Source: Ectocarpus siliculosus (lineage: Eukaryota > Sar > Phaeophyceae > Ectocarpales > Ectocarpaceae). From it: a stretch of 64,000 nt of DNA. A model generated the notes under the pieces. That model saw only the letters and a list, made by a program, of their open reading frames with translations. It ran no database searches and was not told where the DNA came from. Below, one piece after another: positions 52,301 through 62,812 of the stretch. Numbering within the stretch: position 1 is the first letter of the stretch; each line of letters starts with the position of its first letter. The stretch spans positions 1 to 64,000 of the forward strand of contig FN648236.1 in the NCBI GenBank assembly GCA_000310025.1, given 5' to 3'. Both the position numbers and the translations under genes were made by a program.

Positions 52301-55300
52301 CGCGTTTATTGGTTTTGTTGGCGTGTCTCATCACGCAACATCGTAGGGAGGCAGCGAGGAACGTGATATTTTTTCAAGTATACTAAGTTGCACGGACAGG
52401 AGCTGTACACGGGGTTTGGCTCCGAAGGTGAATTCTGCGCGTGCATGCGGGAATGGTTTCGCGGCAAACTCAGCTATCAGAGTGGAACCCACATTTGTCT
52501 CAGAAAAGGCTGCCCCTGCCGCCCACAAAGTATATTCACCACACTCGATCCACATGCTACTCTGTTGGCCTCGCAAATGGTAAGCGATACACCATGAACT
52601 CAAACAGCAGTGCCTCAGTAGTGCCAGACCGGCACTACTGAGGGATATCGATCACCCGAATAGTGCCGTTTGGCACTATTGAGGCACTATTCCCAGTTGT
52701 GCCGGTGCCCGCTATAGTGCCGGTGAACGCCCTGCGCACGTACCGGCACTATAGAGGGCCCCCCACTGTATTGGTGTTTGAGGTCTTACTGGCTTCGATT
52801 GGAGTGCACAACGCAAGGTTTCGTGCCACCACGAATCGTTTCTCCGAGCTTTCGTCGCGCGCCCTGAGTGGTTTCGAAGTGTGGCATGAAGGGGTGTTCC
52901 TGTTTCTCGGTGTTAAGAACCCAATCAATGATCACGCCTCCGCATTCCAACAGTCCCGTGAAGGAACCTTCCTTCGCCCGATAGTGAGGGTGCAATGAAA
53001 AGCGTTTTTGACCAAAAGTTCCCAACCCAGAGTTGCCAACAAAACAACTTTTCTCGCAACTTTATGCTCCCGAAAAAAAGCGCTGTTACCTAAACGCAAC
53101 GAATTATTTTCTGTCCACAGATAAAAAAAGCCCGGCATGTTTTTTTTTTTTGCTCGTTACCCGGCATGTCTTAGTGGTCAATTGGGGCAAAAGCTATGGT
53201 GCCCGACCTATTGAGCGAAATCCGGTGAACACATGTATTTGGTTTCTACCTTGGCGATCACAAACTTTGAAGCATAGGGGTGTCCTCCGACCTGTAACAC
53301 AAAAGGTGGTGACAATTGTCTTTGGCTCTTATCTTGGTAATCATAAACCTTGGAGCACACGGGTGTCGTCCGACCTATTCACACGTGGCGACCAATTGCC
53401 TTGTCTTGACGATCACCGCGTGGGCCCCCGACACCGACCCAGGCCCGGAGCGTTAGACCCCGCCTTGAGAAGACCGGGAAGATTCGACCGCGAACTGGCG
53501 CTGGCTCCACCCGATGTGAAGGAACGAGCAGACATCCTGCGACATCACTTGATGAGGGTCAAGGTGCTATTTGTTGACTATCTGAATGCCGCCTTCGCTC
53601 TCTTTGCTATTGGTTGCAACTGCCTCGTTCTGCAAACGTCCTGCGGCATCACTTGATGAGGGTCAAGGTGCTACATGTTGACTATCCGAATGCCGTCTTC
53701 TCTCTCCTACTATTTGTTGAAACTGCCTTGCACTGCAGACAACCTGCAGCATCGCTCTTGAGGAGGGCCGAGGTGTTTTTATTGACTAGTTTACCGCCGT
53801 ATTGCTATCGCTATCTTGCTATTGGTTGAAACTACGTTGCACCTCTCTGGTCTTTTTGTTATTTATTGTGGTTGTGGTGATCGATGTATTTTTCTGTATT
53901 TTTTGGGTTGAAAGGAAAGGATTCCCTCGTTAGCCATACCGCAGGGCAGCGGAGATTTCTGGGTGCAAAGGAAAAAAACTTCGCTAACTCCTCCCGAGCT
54001 AGGAAGACACTAAGATGTATACAAGTATGGGTTGCAAGCTTTACGAGGGTGACTCGTTTTTCCGCCTAAATTGAATTCGTCCAAGGGATTGAAGAGCTAA
54101 GTACGATGCTTCTTCTGGAATAGTTTTCACTTCCTTTCTCGTGTATCACCCCAAATGCTCATCAACATCACACCAACAACTTTTCGGCACCCTTACCTCA
54201 CTTGTCGAAATACAGATACAAGAATACAACATTAGTTTTCTCCTGTGTATGTCGGATTGAACAATTTCACGGCGGCGCACACCTTGACTTGGTTGTTTTC
54301 GTGTCGCTGTTGCTCCAGGTCGCTGGAGGGGAATCAACCATCGAAACGGTGTCCCGCAAGTGCGTCGGCTACGTGGGCGCCGATCTCGCCGCCCTCGCTC
54401 GAGAGGCCGCCCTCTTGGCCGCCAGGTATGTATCCTCAAGGGGATCGTGATTTTCCTCGCGAAACATGTTTTTGCATCGTTTGTGGCTGTGTTGGTTTTG
54501 CATCGATCGGCACTGCAAGTGTAGTCGTGGGGGGGCGTTTGTTTTTTGGCTTTTTTTCGATTTTTTTTTTTTATCTAGTACGTCGGGGGGGGGACCGGCT
54601 GCTCTACAAAGAGCGATCGCCGATTTTTGTTCTGCCTGGGGACCATGTCCTTCACGTGTGTGGCTGTGAGCCCGCATTTTGCCCTGTACGGCACCAAGGT
54701 CGGTATATCCTAAACCTCTAACGTTGTGACGAAGGTTTGGGTGTTACTCTGGCATCCTATGCGGTACTCCGGCATTGCTTTTGTTGTCGTACTGCGCTCT
54801 CTCCGACATGCAGAAGGCGTTTGTTTGGTGGGTGGTGTGAGTGCTGTTGTTGCTGTCGTCTCGGAAAGTAATTAGGTATTTCTAGCCTGCGCACAATACA
54901 TCCGCATGCCTCACTGCTGTTGTAGCCGATATGTTGACTTGTGTCAACACAGCATCAACCGAACACAGCTGTTATAGTTCGCGTCGCGCTTACGACAGTT
55001 TCCATGTACTGGTACCTGGTTGTCTCGACACCAATGCCGACATGTACCTCCTTCCCCGGACGATAGGTTCTCCGCCAAAGACAAGAACGGCAACACTCGT
55101 ACCGTCCGCGAGCGTCCTCGCGATGTCCGCTCTTCGATAACCCCACATCCTTGATGGAGTTGCGACGACGATTGAGGCGTTTTTTTTTTTTTATGTCGGT
55201 TTCACGGTACGCTGCGTCCCCTCACTACACAGGACCCAGGCCTCCCGACCATCTCGCCACGATGGCGAAGAGAATCGGCCATTGGCGGCGGCGTCGAAGG

Positions 55301-55603
55301 AGGCCTTGGTGGAACCCGAGCACCTCTCTCTGGCGATGGAAAAGGTGCCAGGGTGTGCTCGACATGCTTGTCTTGCTCTTTGTTGTGGAGGCCATGGGCG
55401 TGCGGACAAATCGACCTTATTGTTGCTGCCGCTACTGCGGTACCGAGCGCAACAAAAGGCCGTGTTTTCGACAAGGGATGCGGCCCGATTATTGCGTCGA
55501 CTCATTTTTAGGATACTGGAAGGTACTGAGTGGATATCGGAACGTTTTTTTTTGTGAAGACAGTCGAACAACAACAACAACAACAACAACAACAACGACA
55601 ACA

Positions 55604-55634
<31 letters not shown>

Positions 55635-56993
55635 CAACATTGTTCTTGTTCGGGTCCTGCGCCCTTTCGCGTTCCGAAACCAAGGCGTGCGCCGAAGAGA
55701 TAGTCTTCTCTGTGGCGGAGATATTCGCAGGTCCTCAATCAGATGGGGATGACTGCACGCAGGTAGGGAGGGACTAAAATCGACGGCTTGTCTTGGGCGT
55801 AGTGAAAAGGAAACACGTCAAAACCTTTGAATCCGGCGCCAAGCCAAGCCCGTGTATTCGGCTTTCCGCGTCTGGCTTTCGACATCTTCATGAAAACTCT
55901 AATGGAAGCGCCAGGTCCGTGATTTCAGACTTGAAGGCTTTTCAAGCCTGTCTATTGAGAACTTTTCTTTTTGTCACAATTCTCTGTTGTGCGTGGGCAT
56001 GTCTCGACACCAACAGGTGGGGGCGTCGTCGCTACGGGGACACCAGGTTACCGTCCCTGACACACCGTGGTCGGATATCGGAGGAATGGAGGAGGTATAC
56101 TTCCCCCGTTGTTGATATCAGTGCCCCCCTTTCTTCTCCTGTTTTTTTCGTGTGATTTTTGTTCTAGGTGGTCGTGATGCTCTATTGTGTCTCCGTTCTC
56201 TTTTTTGGGTCTTTTTTAAGTTGACGCATGATGAGGGTTATCCCGGTATACCCATGGTAGAGGTATCCGGGTACACATGGTATGTTAGAGGTGTCCTGGT
56301 AGTGGTTTAGCTCAGAGAACACGGTGCGCCGACATTCTTTTTGCCGCCTCCGCACATGCGGTCAAACGTACGTTAGTATGGTACGTTATAGTCACCGACG
56401 TAAGAATGGCATGCATTCGAGTATAGTCACCGACTCAAAAACTTTTCTGCCTTGCATGAATGAGCACACCGATAGAGGTATGCTCTACCCCTGGGTCCAG
56501 AGAAAGGCGGAATGATGAAAAGGACCGAAGATTTTTCTGAACGCTGTTGTTTCAGCGATTCACCCTGTAGTTCCACTTGTATCGTACGCCGCAAGGGGCC
56601 CTCCATGTGGAAACCGTGGAACACGCCAGCCCCCCCCCCCCCGGGCCAAGATTGCAGCGCATAATAAGGGGTTTAGGCGGCACGCTTGCAGCAGTATATT
56701 GTATAGGATTTAGTGCTTCCATAGTAAAACCGATATTCTGTTCATTGAATAAACGTTCGTGCCGCATTCTAAAACCCATAAAATTCTCTTCATTTGTAGG
56801 CTTCGTGTCGTTATACTAATTCCTACCCCATAAACTAGACCTCGCGACCAAGATTGACGCGTATTCTTGGGGTGTTTTCATAATTTCCACTAACTCTCGT
56901 GTGGGATCCCGCGCGCGCGCGCTGAAAAAAGCGCCCGAAAATGTCCAAACCCCGGGGATTTTGTCAAAATGTCGCCCAACGGGGACATATAAA

Positions 56994-57026
<33 letters not shown>

Positions 57027-60000
57027 AAATTTCNNNNNNNNNNNNNNNNNNNNNNNNNNNNNNNNNNNNNNNNNNNNNNNNNNNNNNNNNNNNNNNNNNN
57101 NNNNNNNNNNNNNNNNNNNNNNNNNNNNNNNNNGGCCCCCCCCCCCCCCCCCCCCCCCCGCGACCAAGATTGCAGCGTAGCCCAGGGTGTTCCGACGTTT
57201 CCAAATGGAGGGCCCGTTGTACGCCGCTATATATGCCAGGCCCTCCTTTGAGCAACGTAGATGGCAATGGCTGAAACGGCTGCCTGTATGATGTGGTGGC
57301 AAGGCGTAAGATGCAGGCAATCCCTGTGAGGATTCTTCATGGCTCCACTAGGGTGTAGGCGTTGGTTGGAACCTGGTGCTAAGTAGTGCCATGTGTGATG
57401 AATGGTATCAGTACAGACAACAGGCAGCGTTTCCCCTTTTTTTTTCCTCTCGTGGACAAGGCGAAGGCGAGGCTGAGGCAGGCGGTGGAGTGGCCGGTCG
57501 TCCACAAGGCCTCTTTCGATCGGATGGGGCTTACACCCCCTAGGTACGTACGTACGCACGACGAGCGCTGAAGGCGTTCGATAGAATAGGCGTGTCGCTA
57601 GGGGGGCAAGGACTGGACAATACGGCAGGACTGCTGTGTCGCTCTAGCGACAGGACTCTGTTGTGCTGTGTCGCCAGTTCGGCAGGTCTCTTTGTGTGTT
57701 TTGCTGTCATTTAGCGGGAGTATTTTATTTTTGCTTGTTACGGTGTTGGCGTTGTTAGGTGTCGGCATTGGTGTTCTCTCGAGCGCATTCAACAACACCG
57801 CTCCGAAGTCCTTTTTCTCGTTCCTCCGGTGGCGCTTTCAGGAATGGCACAGTATTGCTTCCTCGCTTCCCGCTTCAGCAACAATGCGTTGGTTGCCGCT
57901 CTTGATGCCAGTCGTTGTTTTTTTTATTTTTCCGCCATCTTTGCTAGTTTGATGTGGTCGTTCCCGTACCTCTGCCATCCGCCCCCGCCCCACCCCCAGG
58001 GGAATTCTACTCTTCGGCCCCCCCGGCTGCAGCAAGACTACCCTAGTTCGCGCCGCGGCTACAGCTGCCGGCGCGACATTCGTGTGCCTCTCGGGTGCGT
58101 AAAGTGTTCTTTTTTTCGTGTGGGCTCTTTGTTGCCTTTCACTGATAGGCCGCATACGCCTCTTGCTGGCCAATCAGAATGGTCGCATGTCGTCGTGCTT
58201 GTCGGTTAGAGTATGCTTGTTTCTCTGATGTTCTGTGTAGGTGCCGACATGTTTCCCCCGCGTATCATCGGTGTTGTGATGTTTTGGTCCTTCTTTTTCG
58301 TTTTTTTTCTTCTTGTGCTCTTTCGCAGTTCGCACGTGCCGACAACCGCTCCCCGCATGTCTGTGCGGCGCTTTTTTTTTTTTCTGTTTTTGCCTATCGC
58401 TGCTCTGCTACTGCAGACGTCGACCTGTTTTCTGTTTTCCCCGCATTGGTGGTTGTGGTGTTTTATTTTTTTTATTTTTTACCTCGCTGCTGCTTTTACA
58501 GGAGCCGATGTGTTTTCCCCTTACCTGGGAGAAGCGGAGGCAGAGATCAGGCAAGCCTTTCGGATCGCTCGGAATGCCGCGCCTGCCATCCTCTTCTTCG
58601 ACGAAATCGACGCAATCGTCTGCAACAGGGGCGGTGGGGGCAAGGCAAGCTTTGTTGGAGCAGGGGGGCGCGCTCATGGTTCGCATGCCTTTTAGCCTAG
58701 AGACCATGACCACGCAGGATTGTTGTTTTCGATTTTTTGCAACTGAATCACCTGCGCCGCGCAATTCTTCGGGGTTGTCGTATCTCACTCCGCCTCCGGC
58801 GCCCGTGAGTTTTGCGTGTGGATGCTGGCACGGATCGCGTTAGCTGCCGCCTGTGAAACGAAACCTTGCCAATTCGTTTCTATGCGTGGATAAAAAGATA
58901 TATGGTCGGGGTTTTCGTGATCCTGGTGGATGGGACAAAACGTGTGTTTGTTTGCTCCATTTTCGTTAAATTGTAAAGTAGTCTAGTTGGTCATCTTGGG
59001 GGGGAAAGTTGTGTGAACTTTGTTTTGGCTTGCTTGTTGGATTGAAGGATTTGGAAAATTTGCAGCTGTCACGGTGCCCACTTAAAGGAGAGTAGCACCA
59101 GCATTGTCTTCCCTCTGCCACCACGGCTCTGGTATAGTTGCCGTGCACGGTAGCTGGCGGCAAGCTCTTGCTGCCGTTGGTTCTGCCATTTCCCCCAACC
59201 ATCATCCCTTTGTGCATCTACCGGGACTCGATATTTGCCCCCAATCAGCGACAACAAACAACGAAATCCCATCAATACACGAACATATCCCCCGCCCTCA
59301 TAAAAAAACAATGCCTGTCCACCCCCCAAAAAAACATAAGAACATCCTCCCCCCCCAAAAAAGGAAACGCCCCTCCCCCCCCCTAACATAGTAGTAAACA
59401 CCCGCCCGTCCCTGACACCCAGCACTGATGTCGCTTGCACTACACTACGCACGCACGAACTGACGGGGTCCCAGGGGTCCGCAAGCTCGGCGGAGTCGCG
59501 TGTGCTGGCGACGTTCTTGACGGAGATGGACGGAGTCGGCAGCCTCAAGGGGGACGGGGTGGTCGTTGTCGGGGCCACGAACAGACCGGAGGCGGTGGAC
59601 CGCGCGCTTCTGCGGCCCGGGCGATTCGACCAGGTGGTCTACGCCCCGCTGCCCGAAGAGAACGCAAGGCGGCAGGTGAATCTTGTGTTTACTTTTTTTT
59701 GCTCTGTCTTTTTTTTTTTTTTTTGCCCGTGTTTGTGTTGGTTTGATTGCTACGTTCACTCTGTGCGTGTCTTGCTTTTCTCCCCCCATCTCCGAGTGCG
59801 GGTCCAGTATTTATTATCTCCCAGGGTTGTGCCTCGGTAGGACTGTCCCCGGTATGTGTTTTAGTTCTCGTTGACGTTGGTTGGTTGGGTGCTGCGCGCA
59901 CCGTTTATCGTCGCTGTCGAAGAGCTTGACCATCGTCGTTTTTTGGCGCCATCATGGCAGATGTTCTGTTTCGTGTACTAGCTGATTATATGATCCCCAC

Positions 60001-61466
60001 CTCCTTCCCCCCCGAATAAAACGAAGAACCGAATATTTTTCCGCTCCTGACGCCAAAACGTTCCCATACCATTGGTTTTGCGGGACGAGAGTGGAATAGC
60101 AAATGTTAAAAAAACGCCTTGCCGCGTCGGTATTTTTTTCCCGGCAGATCTTCGAAGTACACACGAGGAGGATGGCGGTCGACAGGGAAGACGTCGACTT
60201 CCTCAGGCTCGCTGGCGTCACCAAGGGCTTGACGGGGGCTGAAATAGAGGTATGACAGGGACATGCGACTGCATATAGGACCATGGAAGGGGATAGATGC
60301 CCTACCTACATGAATCCTTCCGCCCCCCCCGCAATAGTTCAGCGGCGTGCTGACTGGAAAATTCCTATGCACACATTAGACTGAAGACAGATTGTTCAGT
60401 CTTTTTTTTTTTTCGCTTTCTTTTTGGGTGGTTTTCTGGGCTCTTCGAGTCGCAAACACATCGGTTGTGGGTGAGCTGTTCGAGCTTGGGGAACGTCACA
60501 ACTCACAGCTGGCAGCCAGCTGTGGGGTGCCTCTGCTGGCTGTTTTTGATGCCATCTTGCTTGGTTTGACGACACTGTTATTTCACTCAAGCCAAAGCCG
60601 GAGGGAGCACTTGTAGGCACATACACACCGTCGGAAGATACCACACTCCCTGCACCTATTCTCCAAGCTCGATTACTCCACGATGAAGATGATGCACAAA
60701 TATTGTGACATCATTTCGGAAACCTCTCGCTGAGACGGTTCTAACACTGCCGTTGTCGCCACGGCGCCGTTTCTGCTTTGGAGCAATCGAGCTTTGACAG
60801 TCGTGTGGTATCTTGCGTCACCTACGGGTATGCATGTGCTGGCCACGTTCTTTGCCGCGGGGAGACAGAACGATTTTGTGATTGGTACACAGTAAGTCTC
60901 TGCTGCGGCGGTTGACGATGTCTTTACGTCACATCGCCTGTTCCGACGTGTACTACTCTACCCCCAGGATCGCTCCATGGAACCCAAGGCCACATCTCGT
61001 CGGCGACCACTCTCGTTATCTCATTCTCCTGCAGTTCATCAAAACCATCGTGCCCGGTCTCTCCATTCCGTGTAACATCACTACTTAGCCTTCCCCTTCT
61101 CCAATGCCCGCGAAACAAAACATCGTGTGCCTGCAGGGGGTCTGTAGAGAGGCCGCGATGTCGGCCATCAGGGAAGCCGGGTTCGGGGGCGACGCAGACA
61201 GCAGCACCGACGCCAGCAGCATCGCCGCAATCAACACCACCACTAGCAGCAGCACCATCGCTGCCGACTCGTGCCGACAAAGCGAAGACGATGTTGGTCC
61301 GGAAGAGGTGCAGCAGGCCACGACGATGGGTAGGGGGAAAGAGAGGCGGAGCGCTGCGGTAGCGATGCGGCATCTCATGGCGGCGGCCGAGGCGGCGGCA
61401 GCCAGGCCGGGGGTGACGCAGGAGATGATGCAGGGGTACAACCGGTTCGCCTCTGGTCTTGCATGA
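45089..61466 (+). CDS. AFG2B: Two-domain AAA ATPase, AFG2B (SPATA5L1)-like
   Basis: Fifteen exons: 45089-46895, 47216-47362, 47873-48039, 49017-49230, 49600-49720, 53443-53563, 54319-54425, 55233-55344, 56017-56094, 57461-57543, 58000-58094, 58502-58644, 59475-59675, 60148-60249, 61137-61466. They give 1275 residues. The N-domain ([28 protein letters not shown]) is followed by long low-complexity sequence to about 600. AAA1 has Walker A GPPGVGKT (668-675), Walker B VIFLDEAD (D760, E761) and RRPGRF. AAA2 has GPPGCSKT (992-999), ILFFDEID (D1051, E1052) and [28 protein letters not shown] and [15 protein letters not shown] match my memory of SPATA5L1 better than AFG2A or CDC48. The family remodels pre-60S ribosomes and, in animals, works with AFG2A. 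The AAA1 pore loop (EILSLGQWE) lacks the usual aromatic. Human AFG2B is about 750 residues, so this N-terminal half is greatly expanded. The exon 5 start is the least certain junction. Intron 12 looks GC-AG. Confidence 0.85.
48714..48738. repeat. (GTT)n microsatellite in an AAA-gene intron
   Basis: About eight GTT units in the intron between exons 3 and 4. Confidence 0.9.
49280..49470. repeat. GA-rich stretch with (GACA)n core
   Basis: Purine-rich simple sequence just after exon 4 of the AAA gene, with about nine perfect GACA units at 49,351-49,387. Confidence 0.9.
50369..50480 (+). repeat. Two-copy tandem repeat (about 70 bp) in intron 5
   Basis: gggcaacggccagt, then ccttgaga-ctgcgcgggc, occurs twice, 70 bp apart, in the large AAA-gene intron that also carries the pogo-like element. 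Confidence 0.7.
50968..52768 (+). mobile_element. Pogo-like (Tc1/mariner) DNA transposon, 1801 bp, DNA-binding module only
   Basis: The ends are perfect 27-bp inverted repeats starting CAGTGGGGGGCCCTCT, flanked on both sides by TA (50,966-50,967 and 52,769-52,770), the target duplication of the Tc1/mariner superfamily. Inside each end lie several copies of an atagtgccggt motif in both orientations. The element carries a two-exon gene for a zinc-finger plus CENP-B/Psq-like helix-turn-helix protein. No DDE catalytic domain is visible. It lies in intron 5 of the AFG2B-like gene in the same orientation. The identical ends suggest a recent insertion. An open piece at 52,388-52,597 may be a further remnant. 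Confidence 0.88.
51224..52232 (+). CDS. Zinc-finger/CENP-B-type HTH protein of the pogo-like element
   Basis: Two exons, 51224-51685 and 52017-52232, with donor CGGAG/gtaggt, acceptor aagcag/gcg and phase 0, give 225 residues. The start is the ATG in caccATGCCG. Near the N-terminus [16 protein letters not shown] and RICSSC form a Cys/His cluster that looks like a zinc-binding motif. Residues about 88-125 ([20 protein letters not shown], then [17 protein letters not shown]) fit the N-terminal helix-turn-helix of CENP-B/pogo transposases. Exon 2 is acidic and then Ala-rich, ending MREFVDE and stop. The usual second DNA-binding half and the catalytic domain are not recognisable. It could bind the repeated subterminal motifs of its own element. 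That is inference. Confidence 0.75.
53240..53400 (+). repeat. Two-copy tandem repeat (about 84 bp) just upstream of AAA exon 6
   Basis: ttctaccttggcgatcacaa and cttatcttggtaatcataaa begin two units sharing ggtgtc-tccgacct and gacaattgtc/gaccaattgcc. They lie immediately before the exon 6 acceptor at 53,442. Confidence 0.7.
53536..53850 (+). repeat. Tandem triplication of the 3' end of AAA exon 6 plus its splice donor
   Basis: Units start at 53,536, 53,640 and 53,743 (period 103-104 bp). The first contains the real exon end encoding LRHHLMRVK and the GTGCTA donor at 53,564. The second repeats both almost exactly. The third is diverged. The copies run into the following intron. Confidence 0.8.
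55569..55641. repeat. (AAC)n(AGC)n microsatellite
   Basis: Consecutive AAC and AGC runs in the intron between exons 8 and 9 of the AAA gene. Confidence 0.9.
56570..57250. repeat. Repeat family with C-runs in both orientations, flanking an assembly gap
   Basis: The block ccaagattg(c)a(g)cg recurs at 56,645, 56,849 and 57,163. The block gggccctccat-tggaaac appears on the plus strand at 56,597 and on the minus strand near 57,210. C-runs precede two of the copies. All of this lies in the intron between exons 9 and 10 of the AAA gene. It looks like several copies of an unidentified short retroposon. Confidence 0.55.
57034..57133. other. Assembly gap (100 N)
   Basis: Exactly 100 unknown bases, probably a placeholder of fixed size, bounded by C-runs on both sides. 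It lies in the AAA-gene intron between exons 9 and 10, so coding sequence is not obviously affected. Confidence 0.99.
58662..58720 (-). mobile_element. LINE 3'-end fragment directly after AAA exon 12
   Basis: ggggggcgcgctcatggttc, gcatgcctt and gaccatgaccacgc match the LINE terminus at 15.77 kb. It begins only about 18 bases after the end of exon 12, almost touching the splice donor. Confidence 0.65.
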
Positions 61467-62812
61467 CCACCAGACAGTAGCATAGGGAGGCGACACGTGT
61501 AATTATGGCAGGGGTCTCGCTTGATTATCCCCCTCTGCGCTGGCTGTAGCGGTGTTGCTGTTTCCCATGCGGAAAAAAAAAAAAAAAGCAGTCACGCAAC
61601 GAGCGGGCGGCAATTGTTCCGAAATCGAGCACAACAAGTATTTCGACGGACAGATGTCAGCTGAGTTCAGCCAATCAGCGCGTCTTGCGACCACACGTCG
61701 AGACGTGGGCGAAACCTTGTGAAGAACCAAACACCAAGGGCGTTCCCTTCTATGGACCTACCTGGTAGGTCACACCTTTTGTCGGTTCTCACGTCTGGTT
61801 GGCCGGTCGAGCCTACTACGCCATGGGGCCGCAATATCGGACAGTCCGCCAGAAGGGAGGACGGAAAAAAATCTCGGAGCGGCGAAAACACTCTTCGTGT
61901 GGAAATACCCCGCTTGAGATTCGTCAGCGTGTGTACGGAAACTCGCTGATCTTCGTTTCTCGTGGACACACCGAAAAACAACGACGGCGAACGGTGGGGC
62001 TTGAAGGTTTCGACGCCATGCCCCCTCAGCCTTTCAACCATCATTTTCTTTTTAACTTGGGGGTGAAGAACTTGGGCCTAAAAAAAAATCCAAACAACTT
62101 GGCAATAAGAACAGGTGGTCAGTAAAAAGCCTACACTAAAACGCGTATTGTAGCCGTGGGGTTGCCCCATTGACAACGTATGCATGGAGAAACGAGCCTT
62201 GGGCAAAGCAAGAGGTTCTCGAGTGGCGGAGCGTTCTGTATCACAGCTCAGCCCAGTTCCATGCCGGGACGCTCCCAAACCCGAGTGGACGAATCTCCTT
62301 TCTCATTTGTGTAGCGAGTTTTTTACTCCCGCCCAGACATGGGAACTATTTTCTATTTTCCGTGGAGGGTCCTACGGGTTGGCCGCGCGAATTTGTGACC
62401 GTCGGTTTGCCCCGAACCGACAGCCCGGGTGGTTCGGAGGTCGAAAATGTAATTTCATCGTACATTTTCGAAAACGATTCTTTGCCCACGCCCTGGTGGT
62501 TCGGAGGTCGAAAATGTAATTTCATCGTACATTTTCGAAAACGATTCTTTGCCCACGCCCTGGTGGTTCGGAGGTCGAAAATGGTATTTAATCGTACGTT
62601 TCGTAAACGATTCTTCCTTCTCTGTCGAATTCAAGCCCGCACAACCACGGGCGTTAACGAAAGATCGACCTCCCCCCCCCCGAAAGCAAAACAATATCGG
62701 AGTTGTGGTCGACTTGGGGATTTTCCTGCCGTTGAAAGCCCACGGTTGGGTGCACGAATTCCACACCGTCGTTTTCATTGGCTCGAAAGTTGAAAACATG
62801 TTATCTTATCTT
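61467..62812. other. Stretch downstream of the AAA gene; tandem hairpin repeat, no gene recognised
   Basis: This contains the presumed 3' end of the AAA transcript. The frames at 61,667-62,125 and 62,170-62,793 are unrecognised. The second is mostly produced by the tandem repeat at 62,429-62,610. Confidence 0.5.
62429..62610. repeat. 67-bp tandem repeat with internal hairpin, about 2.7 copies
   Basis: Units start at 62,431, 62,498 and 62,565 with ggttcggaggtcgaaaatg. In the first two, TCGAAAATGTA and its exact complement TACATTTTCGA are separated by nine bases. The third unit has diverged. Confidence 0.85.

Noticed and set aside
55191-55640. Poly-leucine frame on the minus strand
   Set aside because: It is produced by the AAC/AGC microsatellite and lies opposite an intron of the AAA gene.
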